Shown: piece after piece, positions 1 through 12,259 of the stretch
How positions within the stretch are numbered: position 1 is the first letter of the stretch
Layout: each line of letters starts with the position of its first letter
NCBI RefSeq assembly: GCF_047511655.1
Contig: NC_133390.1
Location: 129,633,583-129,697,582, forward strand
DNA length: 64,000 nucleotides
Direction of reading: 5' to 3'
DNA from: Castor canadensis
Taxonomy: Eukaryota > Chordata > Mammalia > Rodentia > Castoridae
Made by a program: the position numbers and the translations under genes
Notes under the pieces: generated by a model
Told to the model about the DNA's origin: nothing
Databases searched by the model: none
What the model saw: the letters and a program-made list of their open reading frames with translations, nothing else

Positions 1-2485
1 TTGGGGGATATTCTGCTATGATTTTCATAGAATAGACTTTCTCTGCCTTTGCCTTGGCTTTCACCTTCTTATTCCACCCCATGAATTCTTAGGTTTGGTC
101 TTTTGGTCATGTACCAGAGTTCCTATATGTTGTATTCATGTGTATTAATTTTTTCTTTGTGATTATTTGCCTGCAATAGTTTCCCAATGTTGTCCTCCAT
201 CTCTGATATTCCTTCTCTTGTTTGATCTTGTCTGCTGATAATACTATCCATTGTGGTTTGTATTTGATTTCTTGAGGTTTTATTTCTAACATTTCAACTT
301 GATTTTTTTTTTCATAATTTCCATTTCCTTGTTGACTTTGTCTTCCACAGTGCTGACCTTCTTGTCTATGTCGTGGATTGATTTCCTAACTTCATTTATC
401 TGTTTATCTGAGTCCTTTTTAAGATCTCTGATCATTTTTAATAGTAGGCTTCTGAGTTCTTTCTCCTACCTTTTCACCAACTCATTATCTTCAGAACCAG
501 ATGTTGAATGTTGTGGTAAGAGTTTGAAGGTGAAACATTGTCTTGGTTTTTCATATTGAAATTTCTACAGTGTGTTTTGCAGATCTGTTGGTCTAATATT
601 CCTTTAACTTCCTTGGGTGCATGGAGAACCTACTGCAAAAGTGAGGTAAACAATTCAGTAATAAATTAAGTATTTGAATGAGTAAGGAACAAGTGACACC
701 TGAATCTATCTCTCCAGTAAGTCTGGATGTGAGCAAAATTCTTATTTTTAGGAGGATGAACTGGGAGCTTAACACTGGTTGAAGGGCATAAGGACTGGAA
801 ATTGAGTATTGTGGGGGTTGGGTGTTGGGAAGGGAGGGGAGATGATGAGAAGAATGAGCGGAAGTATAGGAGATAGTACTATGAGAGGGTTCTAGATATC
901 AGTAACTGAGAAATAAAGAATGAAACAAAAAGGTGAGAAAGAGTCCAATAAGAACAAATTGCCTAGAGGAAATAAACAAAGAATTAAAACCAAAAACAAG
1001 ATAAAATCAACAACAGCAACAACAAATAAACAGAACAGATTTTTAAAAACCACAAAAAATCTCAAAACAACAACAAAAGCTTATATTTCTTGTCCATGAG
1101 AAACACCTTTCTTTGTTTGTCCTTCTTGCCCTGGTTGTTATAGAAACAGCTTCTGAAAGGCACAGTTGTGTTTCTAGCTGGGGCCTCAGGGAGGGACAGC
1201 TGAGATAGTCAATTTGTTTTAAGAGATTTGCCTTCTGAATTGTTTGGGTCTGGGTGGCCTCCGTAGATGGGGGGTTCAGAATTCCTGTTCAAATGAGATG
1301 AACCAGGAGCTGGCTGGGTTACTCTTTCAGTGAGGGGGGGGCTAGTGTCTTGAGAAGACAGGTCAACCAGCTGCCTTTCCCACTTGGACCCAGTCCAAAC
1401 CTAGCCCTCTCTATGTCTGCCTCTGTTAGCAGAATTCCAAGCATACCCTATGTTTTGGAGACCTTAAGAGTCCCAGAATGTAGCCTTTTAAATCCCAGCC
1501 TTCTCATTTAGATAGTTGCTGCTTGTTGTTGTTTGCTACCAAGAACTGAACTAACAGGTTCTCAGTCAGTAGGAGCTGGGTGCTTTGTTTTTAAATTGAC
1601 TTTATTCAGTATTGGCTTTTGTGGCAAGTATGGGTGGGGTCACAGACCTCTGGGTGTTTCTTTTTTTTTTCTTTTATTCATATGTGCATACAATGTTTGG
1701 TTCATTTCTCCCTCCCTTCTCCTACCCACCCCACCCCCTACCTTCCCCCGCCCCCTACCTTCCGATGATGGTGCTCAGGTAGAAAGTTTCTAGGACAATG
1801 TGGCTGGGAGACCCAGAAATCTATGGTCTGTGTTTTTCCATCTCTCCCCAGTTGTTCAGTTTCCAAATTGACCTGCCTGTCAGGAGCTTCAGATACCTGA
1901 GCTCTCTCCCAAGGAAGACTAGCTGTTTTGCTTTGGTGAATTTCCTTAGGCAATTAGGCAGATTCACCAGTTCCCTACTCCAGACTGACCTTTTAACTTC
2001 TCAACTTGCTGCAAGTTCAACTCAGGTGTCTTGAAGAGCCAGATCCAATCCACTGGCTCTCTCAGGATGGTGTCTTGCTACAGCCCTCTGTGGTATGAGA
2101 GATGCAGAGCTGTCCTTTATTGCTGCCTGACTGCTGTGTAGGAGGAAATTACTGTCTCCTGATATCCCCACTATGGGGTTAGGATTTGTGGGGGGTATAA
2201 ATATTGATCCAGAGCTAGTTTTGCTATTCTACTGTGGTCATTGCTTGGCTTACCTTTAGGTAGTCTTCCCCCCTCTGCAGGGGAAACAGGGATGGGCAGG
2301 CACTGCAAATTGTGCTGTCTTTTGTTTTGGTGTTATTTTTCAGATGTCCATTTACTCTTCTAAATTTCTCCCATGCTTTCTTTTCTTTGGCTCTTCTGTA
2401 TGTAGTCTCTGTTATGCAAACACTTACTCACGTGGCCTGATGTAGGAAGCATCTATTCCTCTACCATCTTGCCTCTGACTCCTCT
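1..2485 (-). mobile_element. L1 LINE, 5' region (5'UTR and part of ORF1), runs off left edge
   Basis: Read on the minus strand, the right end begins with a GGCAAGATGGTAGAGGAATAG-like stretch near 2480-2450. This resembles the classic L1 5'UTR start (GCCAAGATGGC...AATAG). After about 1.9 kb of 5'UTR-like sequence, positions of roughly 560 down to 1 resemble ORF1p. A degenerate coiled-coil is followed by residues recalling the RRM region (TKRPNLRIHGVEEG-like, then SLFYEIIAENFP-like at the window edge). Several stops and frameshifts break the ORF1 reading, so this copy is dead. A short L1 tail is nested at 1661-1790. The 3' half lies outside the window, so target-site duplications cannot be checked. 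The L1 assignment is solid; the exact ORF1 start is not determined. Confidence 0.75.
1661..1790 (-). mobile_element. Short L1 3' tail nested inside the 5'UTR of the larger L1
   Basis: A T10 run is followed by CTTTTATTCATATGTGCATA and a C-rich polypyrimidine tract. This is the reverse complement of the 3'UTR tail shared with the copies ending at 17251, 52004 and 52857. Only about 130 bp is present, so it is a severely 5'-truncated insertion. The flanks share only GTTTC (1656-1660 and 1786-1790), so the target-site duplication is weak. Confidence 0.6.
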
Positions 2486-2649
2486 GTATTAGTTTTAAAG
2501 AAGCTGGATATAGATTTTTAAGTAAAAAAAAATCATAAGAATATTAAAATATTAATAACAAATCCATGTCTGAAAATAGTTTAGCAGGGGAGAGGGATTC
2601 CTTTATGTTTGTTGTGAGTTAAGATAGGACTGTGAGAAATATACTTACC

Positions 2650-3060
2650 TGTCCAAATTCAAAGAATGGACTGACAGACACATGAAGTACCTCAGAAGTG
2701 AGGCATTAATGAGATCTTGTAAGATCAGGGATCTAGAAAGCCAGACACACCCAGAGCAGTTACAATAAGTATTTATTGCTAGAAGCATATCCCTCCCCTG
2801 GTTCCTCATTAGCTGAGTATTATGGGGTTTTCATTCTTATCCTGGAGGTCACCTAATTCCTACTGGGTTATTTTAAAATATGCCTCTCTTAGATTGGTCA
2901 AAATGATCTGCCTCTTCCTGTAGCAGGAAGGTCCCCCTGTGATGCATGCCTTCTGGCACCAATAACGATTCTACTTATGTGATTTACCCCTCCCAATTTA
3001 AGTTCCTGTATCAGTTGCCCCCCATATAACATCCTCAAGCTGATTCACAAACAGGTGGTG
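2650..3060 (-). mobile_element. Possible degenerate solo LTR (endogenous retrovirus type)
   Basis: On the minus strand a roughly 400-bp unit shows a CCAAT-like box (GACCAATC near 2900). Further on comes an AATAAATAC polyadenylation signal near 2768-2776, followed by about 110 bp that could be U5. It ends in a sequence matching a splice donor (ACAG/GTAAGTAT at 2641-2652). That order fits an LTR, but I cannot name a family, the ends are not certain, and no internal retroviral sequence adjoins it. It could also be unique sequence. Confidence 0.3.
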
Positions 3061-3300
3061 AGGGTCAAATGCCTTGCCTTGAAAATGGACCACCACTGAT
3101 TTTATTTCAAACAGGACTTTGAGCAAAGCTCTGCTTCCTGCATTTAGTTGATCCTTTCATAGGAGTGATTACCACATTGCATAGGAAGCTTTTATCTGGT
3201 AAATCAGTACATTGCTCAGGGAATGTCTTTAGTGGGAGCCTATACATTATTCTGTTCTGTGTCACTGCTGGCACCAAAATTTTCTTAATAAAAGAATAAA

Positions 3301-3520
3301 GCTGGTCATGGTTGTGCATGTCTGTATGTTCAACACTTGGGAGGATGAGGCAGAGGACCATGAGTTCAAGGCCAATCTGGACTCATAATGAGAGACTATC
3401 TCTACATACTAAGGACTGGGATGTAACTCAGTGATTGAGCTTGCTTATCATATACAAGGCCCTGGGTTCCATCCTCAGCACCACTGAATGAATGAATAAA
3501 TAAATTGATAAATAAATAAA
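3301..3520 (+). mobile_element. Dimeric SINE: B1 (7SL-derived) monomer fused to an ID unit
   Basis: 3301-3403 matches a B1-type 7SL-derived monomer: a GCTGGTCATGGTTGTGCATG head, CAACACTTGGGAGGATGAGG, then GAGTTCAAGGCCAATCTGGA. From about 3413 an ID-type tRNA-derived unit follows (GGGATGTAACTCAGTGATTG ... AAGGCCCTGGGTTCCATCC, with decayed A and B boxes of the internal pol III promoter). It ends in a GAATGAATAAATAAA-type tail to about 3520. The B1-ID fusion is a rodent hallmark; the same architecture recurs at 62678-62890 and, inverted, at 46727-46917. Confidence 0.8.
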
Positions 3521-3524
3521 ATGT

Positions 3525-4700
3525 TTAATCAATTTTCTATCTAACCTATTGATTTTTGAAAGTGAGATATTGAAATCTTCTAACAAATATTGCTGTCTAT
3601 TTCTCCTTTCATATGGAAAGACTCTGATGTAAGGTGCGTATGTGTGTCTGTATACATTATTATGGCCTATTGGAATAATTTGCCCCTTTAACATTATATA
3701 ATTACTCTTCTCTTGTTACAGTTTTTGGCTTAAAGTCTATTTTGTCCAATAAATTTTCCACCACTTCAGTTTCAGTTTACATACTAAAACTGAAATGAGT
3801 CTCCTTCAGGCAGCATATAGTTAGTTTGTTGTTGTTTTTGCAGGACTGGGGATTGAACTCAGGACTTCATGTTTGCAAATCGGTACTCTACCACTTGAGC
3901 CATTCCTCCAGTCCTATAGTTGAATGATTTGTTTTGTTTGTTTGTTAACCCACTTAGCCAGTCTGTATTTCAGTTACAGAATTTAAGCAATGAAGATTTA
4001 AAATAATTATTGACAGGTAAGGACTTTATCAATCATTATCTGCCTGTTTTGGCACTTCTTCAGTTTCTTTTTCTCTTGAGGCCTTCCTTTGTGATTTGAT
4101 GAATTTTCAAGAATGATATGCTTTGACTCCTTTTTGCTTTGTGTTCTGCAATCATCTATAGGTTTTTATTTTGCATTTATCAGAATTCTTATGTAAAACA
4201 TGCTACAGATATTACTATCTATTTCAAGCTGATAATAACGTCTATAGCATTCAAAACTACACATTTATATCCCCTCCCCACATTTTTCATTTTTCATATT
4301 ATACTTTATATATTTTTTATATTGTGTGTCCATTAATAGTTTTAGCTATAACAATTTTTGATAGTGTTCTTTGAACTTTTATACTATATTTAGTTACTTA
4401 TAAGTGGCATATAAGTAATTTATATACCACTATTACAGTATTAGAGTATTCTGAATTTGACTACATACTCATCTTTAATCATGAGTTTTATACTTCCATA
4501 TGTTTTGTGTTACTACTTAGCAGTCTTTGTTTGGACTTGGGGAATTCCCCTCAGCATTGCCTACAAAGGACGTCTGGTGAGGGAATCTCTAGGCTTTTGT
4601 TTGTCTCTGGAAAATTTATCTTTCCTTCATTCCCAAAGGACAGCCATGTCTATTGGATAAAGTATTCTTGTTGGCAATTTATTTTCCAAGTTTAAGCCTA
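3525..4700 (-). mobile_element. Ancient L1M-type LINE fragment (antisense)
   Basis: The plus strand reads as the reverse complement of an old mammalian L1. It contains GATTTTTGAAAGTGAGATAT near 3550, TTAAAGTCTATTTTGTCC near 3733, and AATAATTATTGACAGGTAAG near 4000. It also contains GTGATTTGATGAATTTTC near 4091 and CTTTTGTTTGTCTCTGGA near 4592. Order and spacing match the corresponding segment of ancient L1M/HAL1-like elements. The copy is interrupted at 3838-3916 by an ID SINE. No coding potential remains. Confidence 0.75.
3838..3916 (-). mobile_element. ID-type tRNA-derived SINE
   Basis: On the minus strand it starts AGGACTGGAGGAATGGCTCA (decayed A box), continues AGTGGTAGAGTACCGATTTG, and then reads CCTGAGTTCAATCCCCAGTC, a B-box-like GTTCAATCC. 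It sits inside the antisense L1M and interrupts otherwise continuous L1M sequence, so it is the younger insertion. Confidence 0.75.
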
Positions 4701-6230
4701 ACAATTTATTTCTCAAAATAAATATTAAAATACTCGCATACCATAATGTTATGCTACTTTAAAAGATTTTTTTTAAAGTATTTCCTTCTCTTTATCAGAA
4801 GCTTTAGAATCCAAGACCATATGGACCAGGATATATAATCAGTCTGTATCATTTCCCTGTATACAAAAATCTCAGAGATTATATGGTTTCTGTCTGAATG
4901 TGGATAAGTTAGCAGTTACCAGCATTTGTCTAATTTCCATTGTTAAACATGAAACAAAAAAATAGATTGAAGCATCTTAGTGGGTTAAGTTGGCATGTTA
5001 ACTAATTGACCTGTACTTAAGAATGGTTGGATGCGATGAACATCAGACACCTTGAATTTTATAGAAGGCATAATTGCATACACTGGATATGTACTCAAAA
5101 ATAATTATGATGAAGTTATCTCCCCATGAAATGACAAATATTAATTGTGATTTTGAATATAATTTAATTAATTTTTATTTTAAACTTCTCTTATTAACTT
5201 GAGATGAAATAAAAATATGCTATTTTAAACTTTTAAGTATTAACATCAGGTTGTTGCAGTTAAAATAAATCAGTTTTGAAGCACTTCAATTCCAGATAAG
5301 TTATAATAGATTGTTGAAGTTTTGTTCAGTTACTGTAAGAAGCTATGAAGTTCAGAAACATTGTGATACTCATATTAAAAGCATCAGAGACCTATAAGTA
5401 AATGAGAACTAATGGAAAGAGCAAAGAGACCTATTCAGAAGTAAAGGGAGGATCCCCACAACTTCCACTCTGGTGTCCATACTGACTGTGAGTGCAGCTC
5501 AAAGACAGAACTGTGACTTGCATCAGGCAGAAGGACCTTCTAGGGAAAAAAAACCCTGCAGATTCTTCATCAGTTATACAGAGTTTGAGTGAAAAAGAGC
5601 AAGAAAAAGGAGACTTCCTATCTTTCTGTTCACCCCTTAAAAATTTCTGTATCCTGAGTCTATTTAAAAGTCTAAAGGATAGGCCTAAAAACTTTGGATG
5701 GTGGAGAGAATTTTTTAGGAGTGTCCTGGAGGTTCTAGGAAAAGAGAAGAAAAAGATTTCTGAGGGAACAAGCCAGCAAAAATTATCAGTCCCAGGCTGG
5801 GTCATGTCAGAAAACCTGATGTTCTGGAAAATGAAGTAAAGCAGAAATAGTGTGACCTTTCCTAAAATTAACCTGATTTGGATTAAGGTCACCAGTCTCC
5901 ACATTATCTCTGCCTAATATAGGGAAGAATTAAACCTGTCTAGGTGAGTAGTACACAATCAGAAATCTCAAGGATTATTTGTATACATTTGTGACACTAA
6001 AATTATAAGTATCAAGACTATATGACTGATAATAAGTTAAGAAAAACAGACAACAGATAAAGCCATAAATGCTTGAATATACGAATGAGGAATTTACACA
6101 AAAAGTCATAGAATACATAAAAGACAGGAGAAAGAGAAAATTGCAGCCAACATTCCTAACTCCTAAAAACAAATTAAATGGACATTTTAAAACTAAATAA
6201 TAAAACATCCTTCCTTTTTTTCTCTCTCAT
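4701..6230. other. Stretch without recognisable gene
   Basis: AT-rich sequence with no confident repeat or gene. Overlapping open frames on both strands at 5431-5904 (157 codons minus, 115 codons plus) resemble no protein family I know. They are probably chance or part of an unrecognised old repeat. 5975-6180 has the A-rich character of decayed L1. Confidence 0.4.
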
Positions 6231-6234
6231 TGCA

Positions 6235-6299
6235 AAGAAAGAACCCAGAGCCTTACACATGTTCAGAAAGTACTCTATCTCTGACCAATATTCCCAGCT
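6235..6299 (-). mobile_element. ID-type SINE fragment
   Basis: The minus strand reads GCTGGGAATATTGGTCAGAG, then AGAGTACTTTCTGAACATG, then GTAAGGCTCTGGGTTCTTTC. This follows the ID unit order (GCTGGG ... AGAGCACTTGCCTAGCATG ... AGGCCCTGGGTTC). The copy is decayed and lacks a clear tail. Confidence 0.6.
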
Positions 6300-6649
6300 A
6301 AAATATCTTAAATTAGGAACATCATTAGTGGATTTAATAAGGGTAGTAGATATGACAGGATTAGTGAACTGAAACAGATAAATTTTAAAAAACATAAACT
6401 TGATGCTCAAGAGAAAAAGGAGGGAGGAAAGGTGAGAAACCTATAGAGCATACTCAGTCCATCTAATAGTTGTATAAGTGCATTCTCAAGGGGAGAGAAG
6501 AGAGAGAACATGACAAGAGAAACAGTAAAGAGATAATGGCTGGATTGTTTTGTTTTTTTTTCAAAATCGATGGGTGACATCAGTCAAGGCTCAAGGAGTT
6601 CCATGAACCTCAAGCAATGTATATCCAAGTCACTACAAAAAACCAAAGA

Positions 6650-7845
6650 TAGAAACATATCTTAGTGGATGCCAAATTACAAAGACACATCATTTTTGAG
6701 GAGTGGAAGACTGAAACTGACCTTAGAAAAATGGAAAATGGAAAAAAATCTAGTGGCCTTTTTAAAAGTGCTAAAAGAATGTAACTAGAATTCTACATCC
6801 AGTTAAAAATTTCCATAAATGAAGGACTTAGAAAAATATTGATTAAATTTATAAATGCCTACAAATACTGAGCAATTAAATAGTGAAAACAAGTTGCCAA
6901 AATTAGAAACACAAAATAAATCATCACCAAGATTATTTAAGTATCAAAGAAATTGATATTATGAATAAGTTAATTATAATTAATTTTTAAAAGTATGTGG
7001 AAAGTATATTTTGAAAAAAACACTTAAATTGATAGAACAATAAATTGAAAATCTTCATTACTTCATTATCTAGTAAAGAACTTGAATTTCCCATTAGCAA
7101 TTGTGCCAGAAAGAAAATTCTTCTGAATATTCAAGGAAAAAATAACACCAATACTAAACAAACTCAATCAGAAAGTAGAAAAAAAACCAACATATTTGTC
7201 AACTTTTTTATAATACCAAGGAATTTCAATACTCAAACTTCATATCGATATTAAGGGAATGGAAAACTGCAGACTAATTTCTTTAAGTGACATAAATGCA
7301 ACCATCCTAAACCCAATTCTAGAAAATCAAACTCAGCAGCACATAAATAGGATAATATATCACAAAAAGTGTTGTTTACTTCAGAAATATAAGGTCAGTT
7401 TAACATTTGAAAAAACACATACATATGTTCACCAAAAGACATTCTCATGAATATTCACATCAGCAATATTCATAAAGTCAACATCAAAACTACCCAAGAC
7501 CTATCCACAGTTAAATGGATAAATAAATTGTGGCATATTCTCACAAAGCAGCACTTATGGAGTAGGGAGAATGAACAAAATATAGCTACTCACAAACTCA
7601 ATATTGAGGGAAACATACCAGAATGAAAAAAGTATCATTTTTAAGAGGCAATTTACATAGAGTATGGAAATAGTAAACGTTTGGATAATGGCTACCCTGG
7701 GGTGGAAGAAAGATTGTGATTAGAAGGAGTATTTCTGTGCATTGGTACATTTGTGAGTTTCATTTGTAAACATGAATCAAGCTGTACACTGATGTTGTTG
7801 TGCACTTTTCTGTATGTTCACATCAATACCACATTAAGGCATAAA
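6650..7845 (+). mobile_element. Ancient L1M LINE relic, ending at its 3'UTR
   Basis: 6720-6830 contains AAAGTGCTAAAAGAATGTAA and ATTCTACATCCAGTTAAAAA, typical of old L1M. 7255-7420 resembles ORF2 RT-domain DNA (AACTGCAGACTAATTTC, then CACATAAATAGGATAATATA). 7490-7560 contains ACAGTTAAATGGATAAATAA and TTGTGGCATATTC. 7740-7845 matches the L1M 3'UTR (CAAGCTGTACACTGATG, then GTGCACTTTTCTGTATG). Large internal deletions and stops are present. The 5' limit is approximate. Confidence 0.65.
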
Positions 7846-7849
7846 TGTG

Positions 7850-10800
7850 TTCCAAATTGGAAAGCTGCCTCATGTGATAATGCCTCATGTCAGCACCGTA
7901 TGTCTAAAAAACCCAAGTAACTGAGTCACCTCTGTCTCCCCTCCACCCATGCATCATGTCTGTTGTTTTAGTGATAATACTCAACATGACAGTGGGTGTG
8001 GAATAAGGTTGTGGTAATTGAAGTATGGGTGCTACATTCATGGCTCATTTACTTAATCCATGACTGTGTTTACCTTTCACAAATGATTACAGCTTTTCAC
8101 TTTTCTACAGGTAGAATTACCTACTATACAATGAAGCAGAAGTTACCCATTGATCAAAAGAAAGTAAAAGATATGGCTGGGAAAAAAATCCTTTCTAACA
8201 AATGCATTAGAAAAGTAGTTTAACTTTCAGCACCATCATTTACAGGATCAATCTAATAATCTCTTTTGTTAGATTTTCAAAGTTTTCAAAATATAGCTGG
8301 CTTTATAAGTGAAGTCCCACAGCTGTGATGCTGAGTTAATGTTTTAATTTCTTTGTAGGAGAGTAGATCTGCATAATCAGTTTCTGAAACAACGGTGTAT
8401 TTTTTCCCCATTAATATCTGCTTCTAGGGGAATAGTCTTTGATGTGTGACTTATGAGGGAGAAAGAAGATAAATACAACCAATTCAAATCAACATATATT
8501 TAAAAGCATCTTAAAGTGTACCAAGGTCAAATAATAGATAGGCAGTTAATATGTTCATAGTGGCTACCAATTTGCAAAAAAAATCAACTAAATTACATAA
8601 GAATAACTGAAATTAATATAAGTGTAGAATATGTAGGTAGAGAAGATGCAAACATTTATGCCTCACGGTATAGAGTGGGGAATTGTGGTCATTCAGGAGA
8701 TGGAGAAATACACATTCCTAGGCAGATAAAAGTAAAAATAGTTCTAAAAGAAACAGCATTTTGCAAGGTATTATGTTTTCACGGAAATGTGAAAAGGATA
8801 GGCTTATCCAATAAAGTTGATAGTTGGGAGAAGATTGTGAGTGCATTCCTTTAATGTGTCCTGTTGTCCTATAGGCAACAGGTCCTTGAACAAGAGTTTC
8901 AAGGACAGAGCCACGATGAGGTTTGTCTTGTAGCAAGCTGACTCTGACAATAAATTGAAAAATAGATCTGAAATGGTGAGGAGCTAATTAAGGGGAGTGG
9001 CAGTGAATCAACAGAGAGAACATCCAAAATGAAATATCTAAAAGAGCTAAACACGAAGAGGAATTTGGGTGTCAAGTTCTCTGCCACATGCTGATTTTTG
9101 TGTGTTTGTTTCAGTGGTCTACAAATTACAGAATCTGAGTTTTATGCCCAGGAGTAAAATTATCTGGAAATCCATCTAAAATAGCTGTAAATATTCTTCA
9201 TAAACAAAGCAGTTGGTGTTGGTGTGCTGTGTAAATGTTCCCATGAGAGTTCTGACACTTTGCAGTGCATTATGGGTATGCTTTCCTATTTATCCCAAAT
9301 GTTGATTGCTCACTTCTTATTTCACAATAATGGAAGTCCTAATTGTGCCTTGAAAGGAACTGACCCCTGACTCATCACTTTTACCCACCCCACAAATATA
9401 GTTGGGCATGGGGGAGGGAGGAGGAAGTTAAGAGACTATGATAGAGGGTATGAACTTGTTCAAAGTACACTATACACATAACCACATTGAAAACTCCCTG
9501 TACTATTAATGTATGCTGGTAAAAATTGTAAAGAATAATATATAAAATCACTGTTTTGCCCTCTCTTTTTACCACAAGTTTCAATACACTAACATAGCAT
9601 CATTTAACTTTAAATAACAGAAACTCAGGCATTTCAAGTTAAAAAGGTTAAGCTTAGAGTATATTACTCGTGCATTTGTCGTAGGTCAAGAGCTCACTGT
9701 CTCAGAAAGTTGGCATAGCAGTGGCCACAGGGCTGTGCATCAGTACATAATTACTAAGGTAAACTGGCTGGCAGAACCCACATCTTTTAACAGATCAAAA
9801 GATTTACTTTTTCTCATACTAACTAGAAGAATCTAGTAGCCTTCATTTGTTTCACAAATTAGCCAACAGCTAGACTGAATCTAAACTTTATGCCATTATA
9901 CTTTCACTGGACTGAAGTTTTTCAGGCATGGTCATTGATTTACTAAATATCACAGACCAGTTTGACTGTGGTGAAATAGAATATCATAGTATGGTGTGAA
10001 AATCAGTGTTCCCTAACTGAGTCTATCCAGGGTGTGGGTTAAGTAAAGTCACTGATTTTCTGGCCCTTGGTTTCACTTATGTGTTTCATTCCCACCTCAG
10101 AAGCTACTTTTTTGCCTATGGATTTCTTTGAGAAGTAATGTGTTGTTAATAAGATCCTTTAAGACTCTTTAATAAAGAAAAAAAAAACCTTTAGTATGTG
10201 AACTGCTGTTGTTTAATCAGAAAAATAAAGTTTCAAATTTAAAAAAATACAAGCAAAATAATACCAAGAAGGCATCAAAGGGCAAATATCTAGAAAACAA
10301 AGTGTATGAGGCCACCTTTGCTCCTATTTTTGTACTTGCTTTTGTGTAGGCAGCAGTAAAAAAATATCCAAAAAAACAGTTCCAGCAAGAAAAACCTCCC
10401 TTAGAAATTGTCACTTTTTCAAAACAAAAGAATTTCATCTAGATAATTAAGACAGCCATCAAAGAGTTGTGTTTTGGTAATGATAAACATTAAACACTCA
10501 ACACTGATTTCTTTGGTCCATTTTCCCATTTTAATCACAAAATTATAGAAAAGAAGCTGTATTTTTCTAATTCTTGTTGAAGTCTTCTTTACAAAGATAA
10601 TATCCCTTCAAATCATTCTTGAAATATTAGTTTAATTGCCTCAAATAATTGAGCTGTTTTGCATATATAAATAGCAGGTTATTATTTGTCTGTGATGTGC
10701 CTTCCATCCTTTGTTTAAAAGGAAACTTCATTATAATCTAACTTATAACAGATTAGACAAATTAGTGCTAGTTCCAAATGTTAAAATCAAGGCACTATTA

Positions 10801-12060
10801 ATATTTTCCAGATCAAATACTGGTAGGCCTGCTAAATATTAATTAACTTTTCAGATGCCTAATACATCTAGAAATTCATGGCAATATGTCCTTTTCTTCT
10901 TGCTGTACCATTTTATCCACTGCTGTGTTTACTATTATTGACAATGGACTTGTGGAAGGCTGCCTGCTCCTTACACCACTCTGGTGAATTGGCTCTTTCA
11001 GTTTTTCTTTTAGAATACAAGGAAATTGAAAGCATAGGAGAAAATAAAAGTAAAAATGGCCTTTACCCAGTAACATGCTGTAAGGTTGAGTTATATTGTA
11101 GAATTGTGCCTTTCCTTAAGTTCTTTTGACTTGCAAATTGCTAAAAGAAAGATAAGGCACTGTCTACACTGTTGATTTTACTCACCAGGTAAATTTTGGC
11201 TTTAGGATTATGATTATACACTGTCTATTATGCCTAATACAAACCCATATAATATGAGGAAACATGGAAAAATATTATCAATGGTGACACAGTGGGGACA
11301 ATGATGTTACTGCTATTGTTTGTGATAATGGTGAAGAAGAAAAAAATGGAAGAGAAGTGGGAGGAGAAGGAGAAGTTGTTGAGCTTATGTTATGAAATGA
11401 TCTCGAGACAAAGAATTAGTCCTTGCCTTACGGCTTTCAGAAATTGTACATGCACCAAAGGATTTGTCACATTACCAAAGAACTAGTTTAGGGAGAAATG
11501 GTGTAAGTTGTACTATAATTTATATTATGAAACATAATGAAAATGCTACCTTAACACAATGCAACTTGGCTTTTGGTAGCTACTACTGAATTTTTAATTG
11601 TCCTCTGGGTACCTGCAAATTACACTGATTCAGAAATGGAATGTGTTAGGTTCCTTTGTTAAGATATTTGTCCAGAAAAATTGACCTTCTTGCTGTCAAT
11701 AAAATGGGCCTGCAGATCAAAAGACAATAGTATCTGGAAGCCAATTGATGATGTGTTTTTGGACTTTTGGTAAACTGCTAAATTTGAATATCTGCTGCCA
11801 ATATATCTTCCCACCACCAAGCTGTCAGGAGCGTTCTGTATCCCTGCTTAGGATATGTCTGCCTGGGTGTTTGGATGATATCACAGGCCTCTGTGTAACT
11901 TGAGTAAGAGATCTGCAAAATGTTTCTGTCTTGCTGAGTGTGAAGTGCACATTGGTGGGCAAGAAATTAAAAAAGGAAAATAGAATGAATGAAGACATTG
12001 TATGAGTGTGTAAAATAATTGAGTAAATGAAAATAATTTTTAAAATATATTTTAGCTATT
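7850..12060. other. Long stretch without recognisable gene
   Basis: About 4.2 kb of AT-rich sequence with only short open frames (under 85 codons), none resembling a known protein. I recognise no full repeat. Ancient, unrecognised repeat sequence is likely. No promoter, CpG cluster or splice-site pattern stood out. Confidence 0.4.
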
Positions 12061-12079
12061 CCAAATTATTTTCTTAATG

Positions 12080-12250
12080 TAATGAATAAAATAAAATTCA
12101 CAAGACATTTTATATTTGTTGTGTTATGTCCTTTATCTGAAATCTATTCTACACTTTTAGCACAGCCCAACTTAGACTAATCACATTTCAAGTGATTCCC
12201 ACATGGAGCCAGTGGCCACTAGACTGGACAGTACAGATTTGGAACACCTT
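12080..12250. mobile_element. Ancient hAT-Charlie-like DNA transposon remnant
   Basis: It contains TTTTAGCACAGCCCAACTTA, CACATTTCAAGTGATTCCCA and CCAGTGGCCACTAGACTGGA, followed by CAGTACAGATTT. This block order is familiar from an old mammalian non-autonomous DNA transposon (the 'CACATGTGGCTAGTGGCTAC ... TTGGACAGCACAG' type). I recall the motif but not the exact family name. Confidence 0.4.
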
Positions 12251-12259
12251 ATGAGACTC

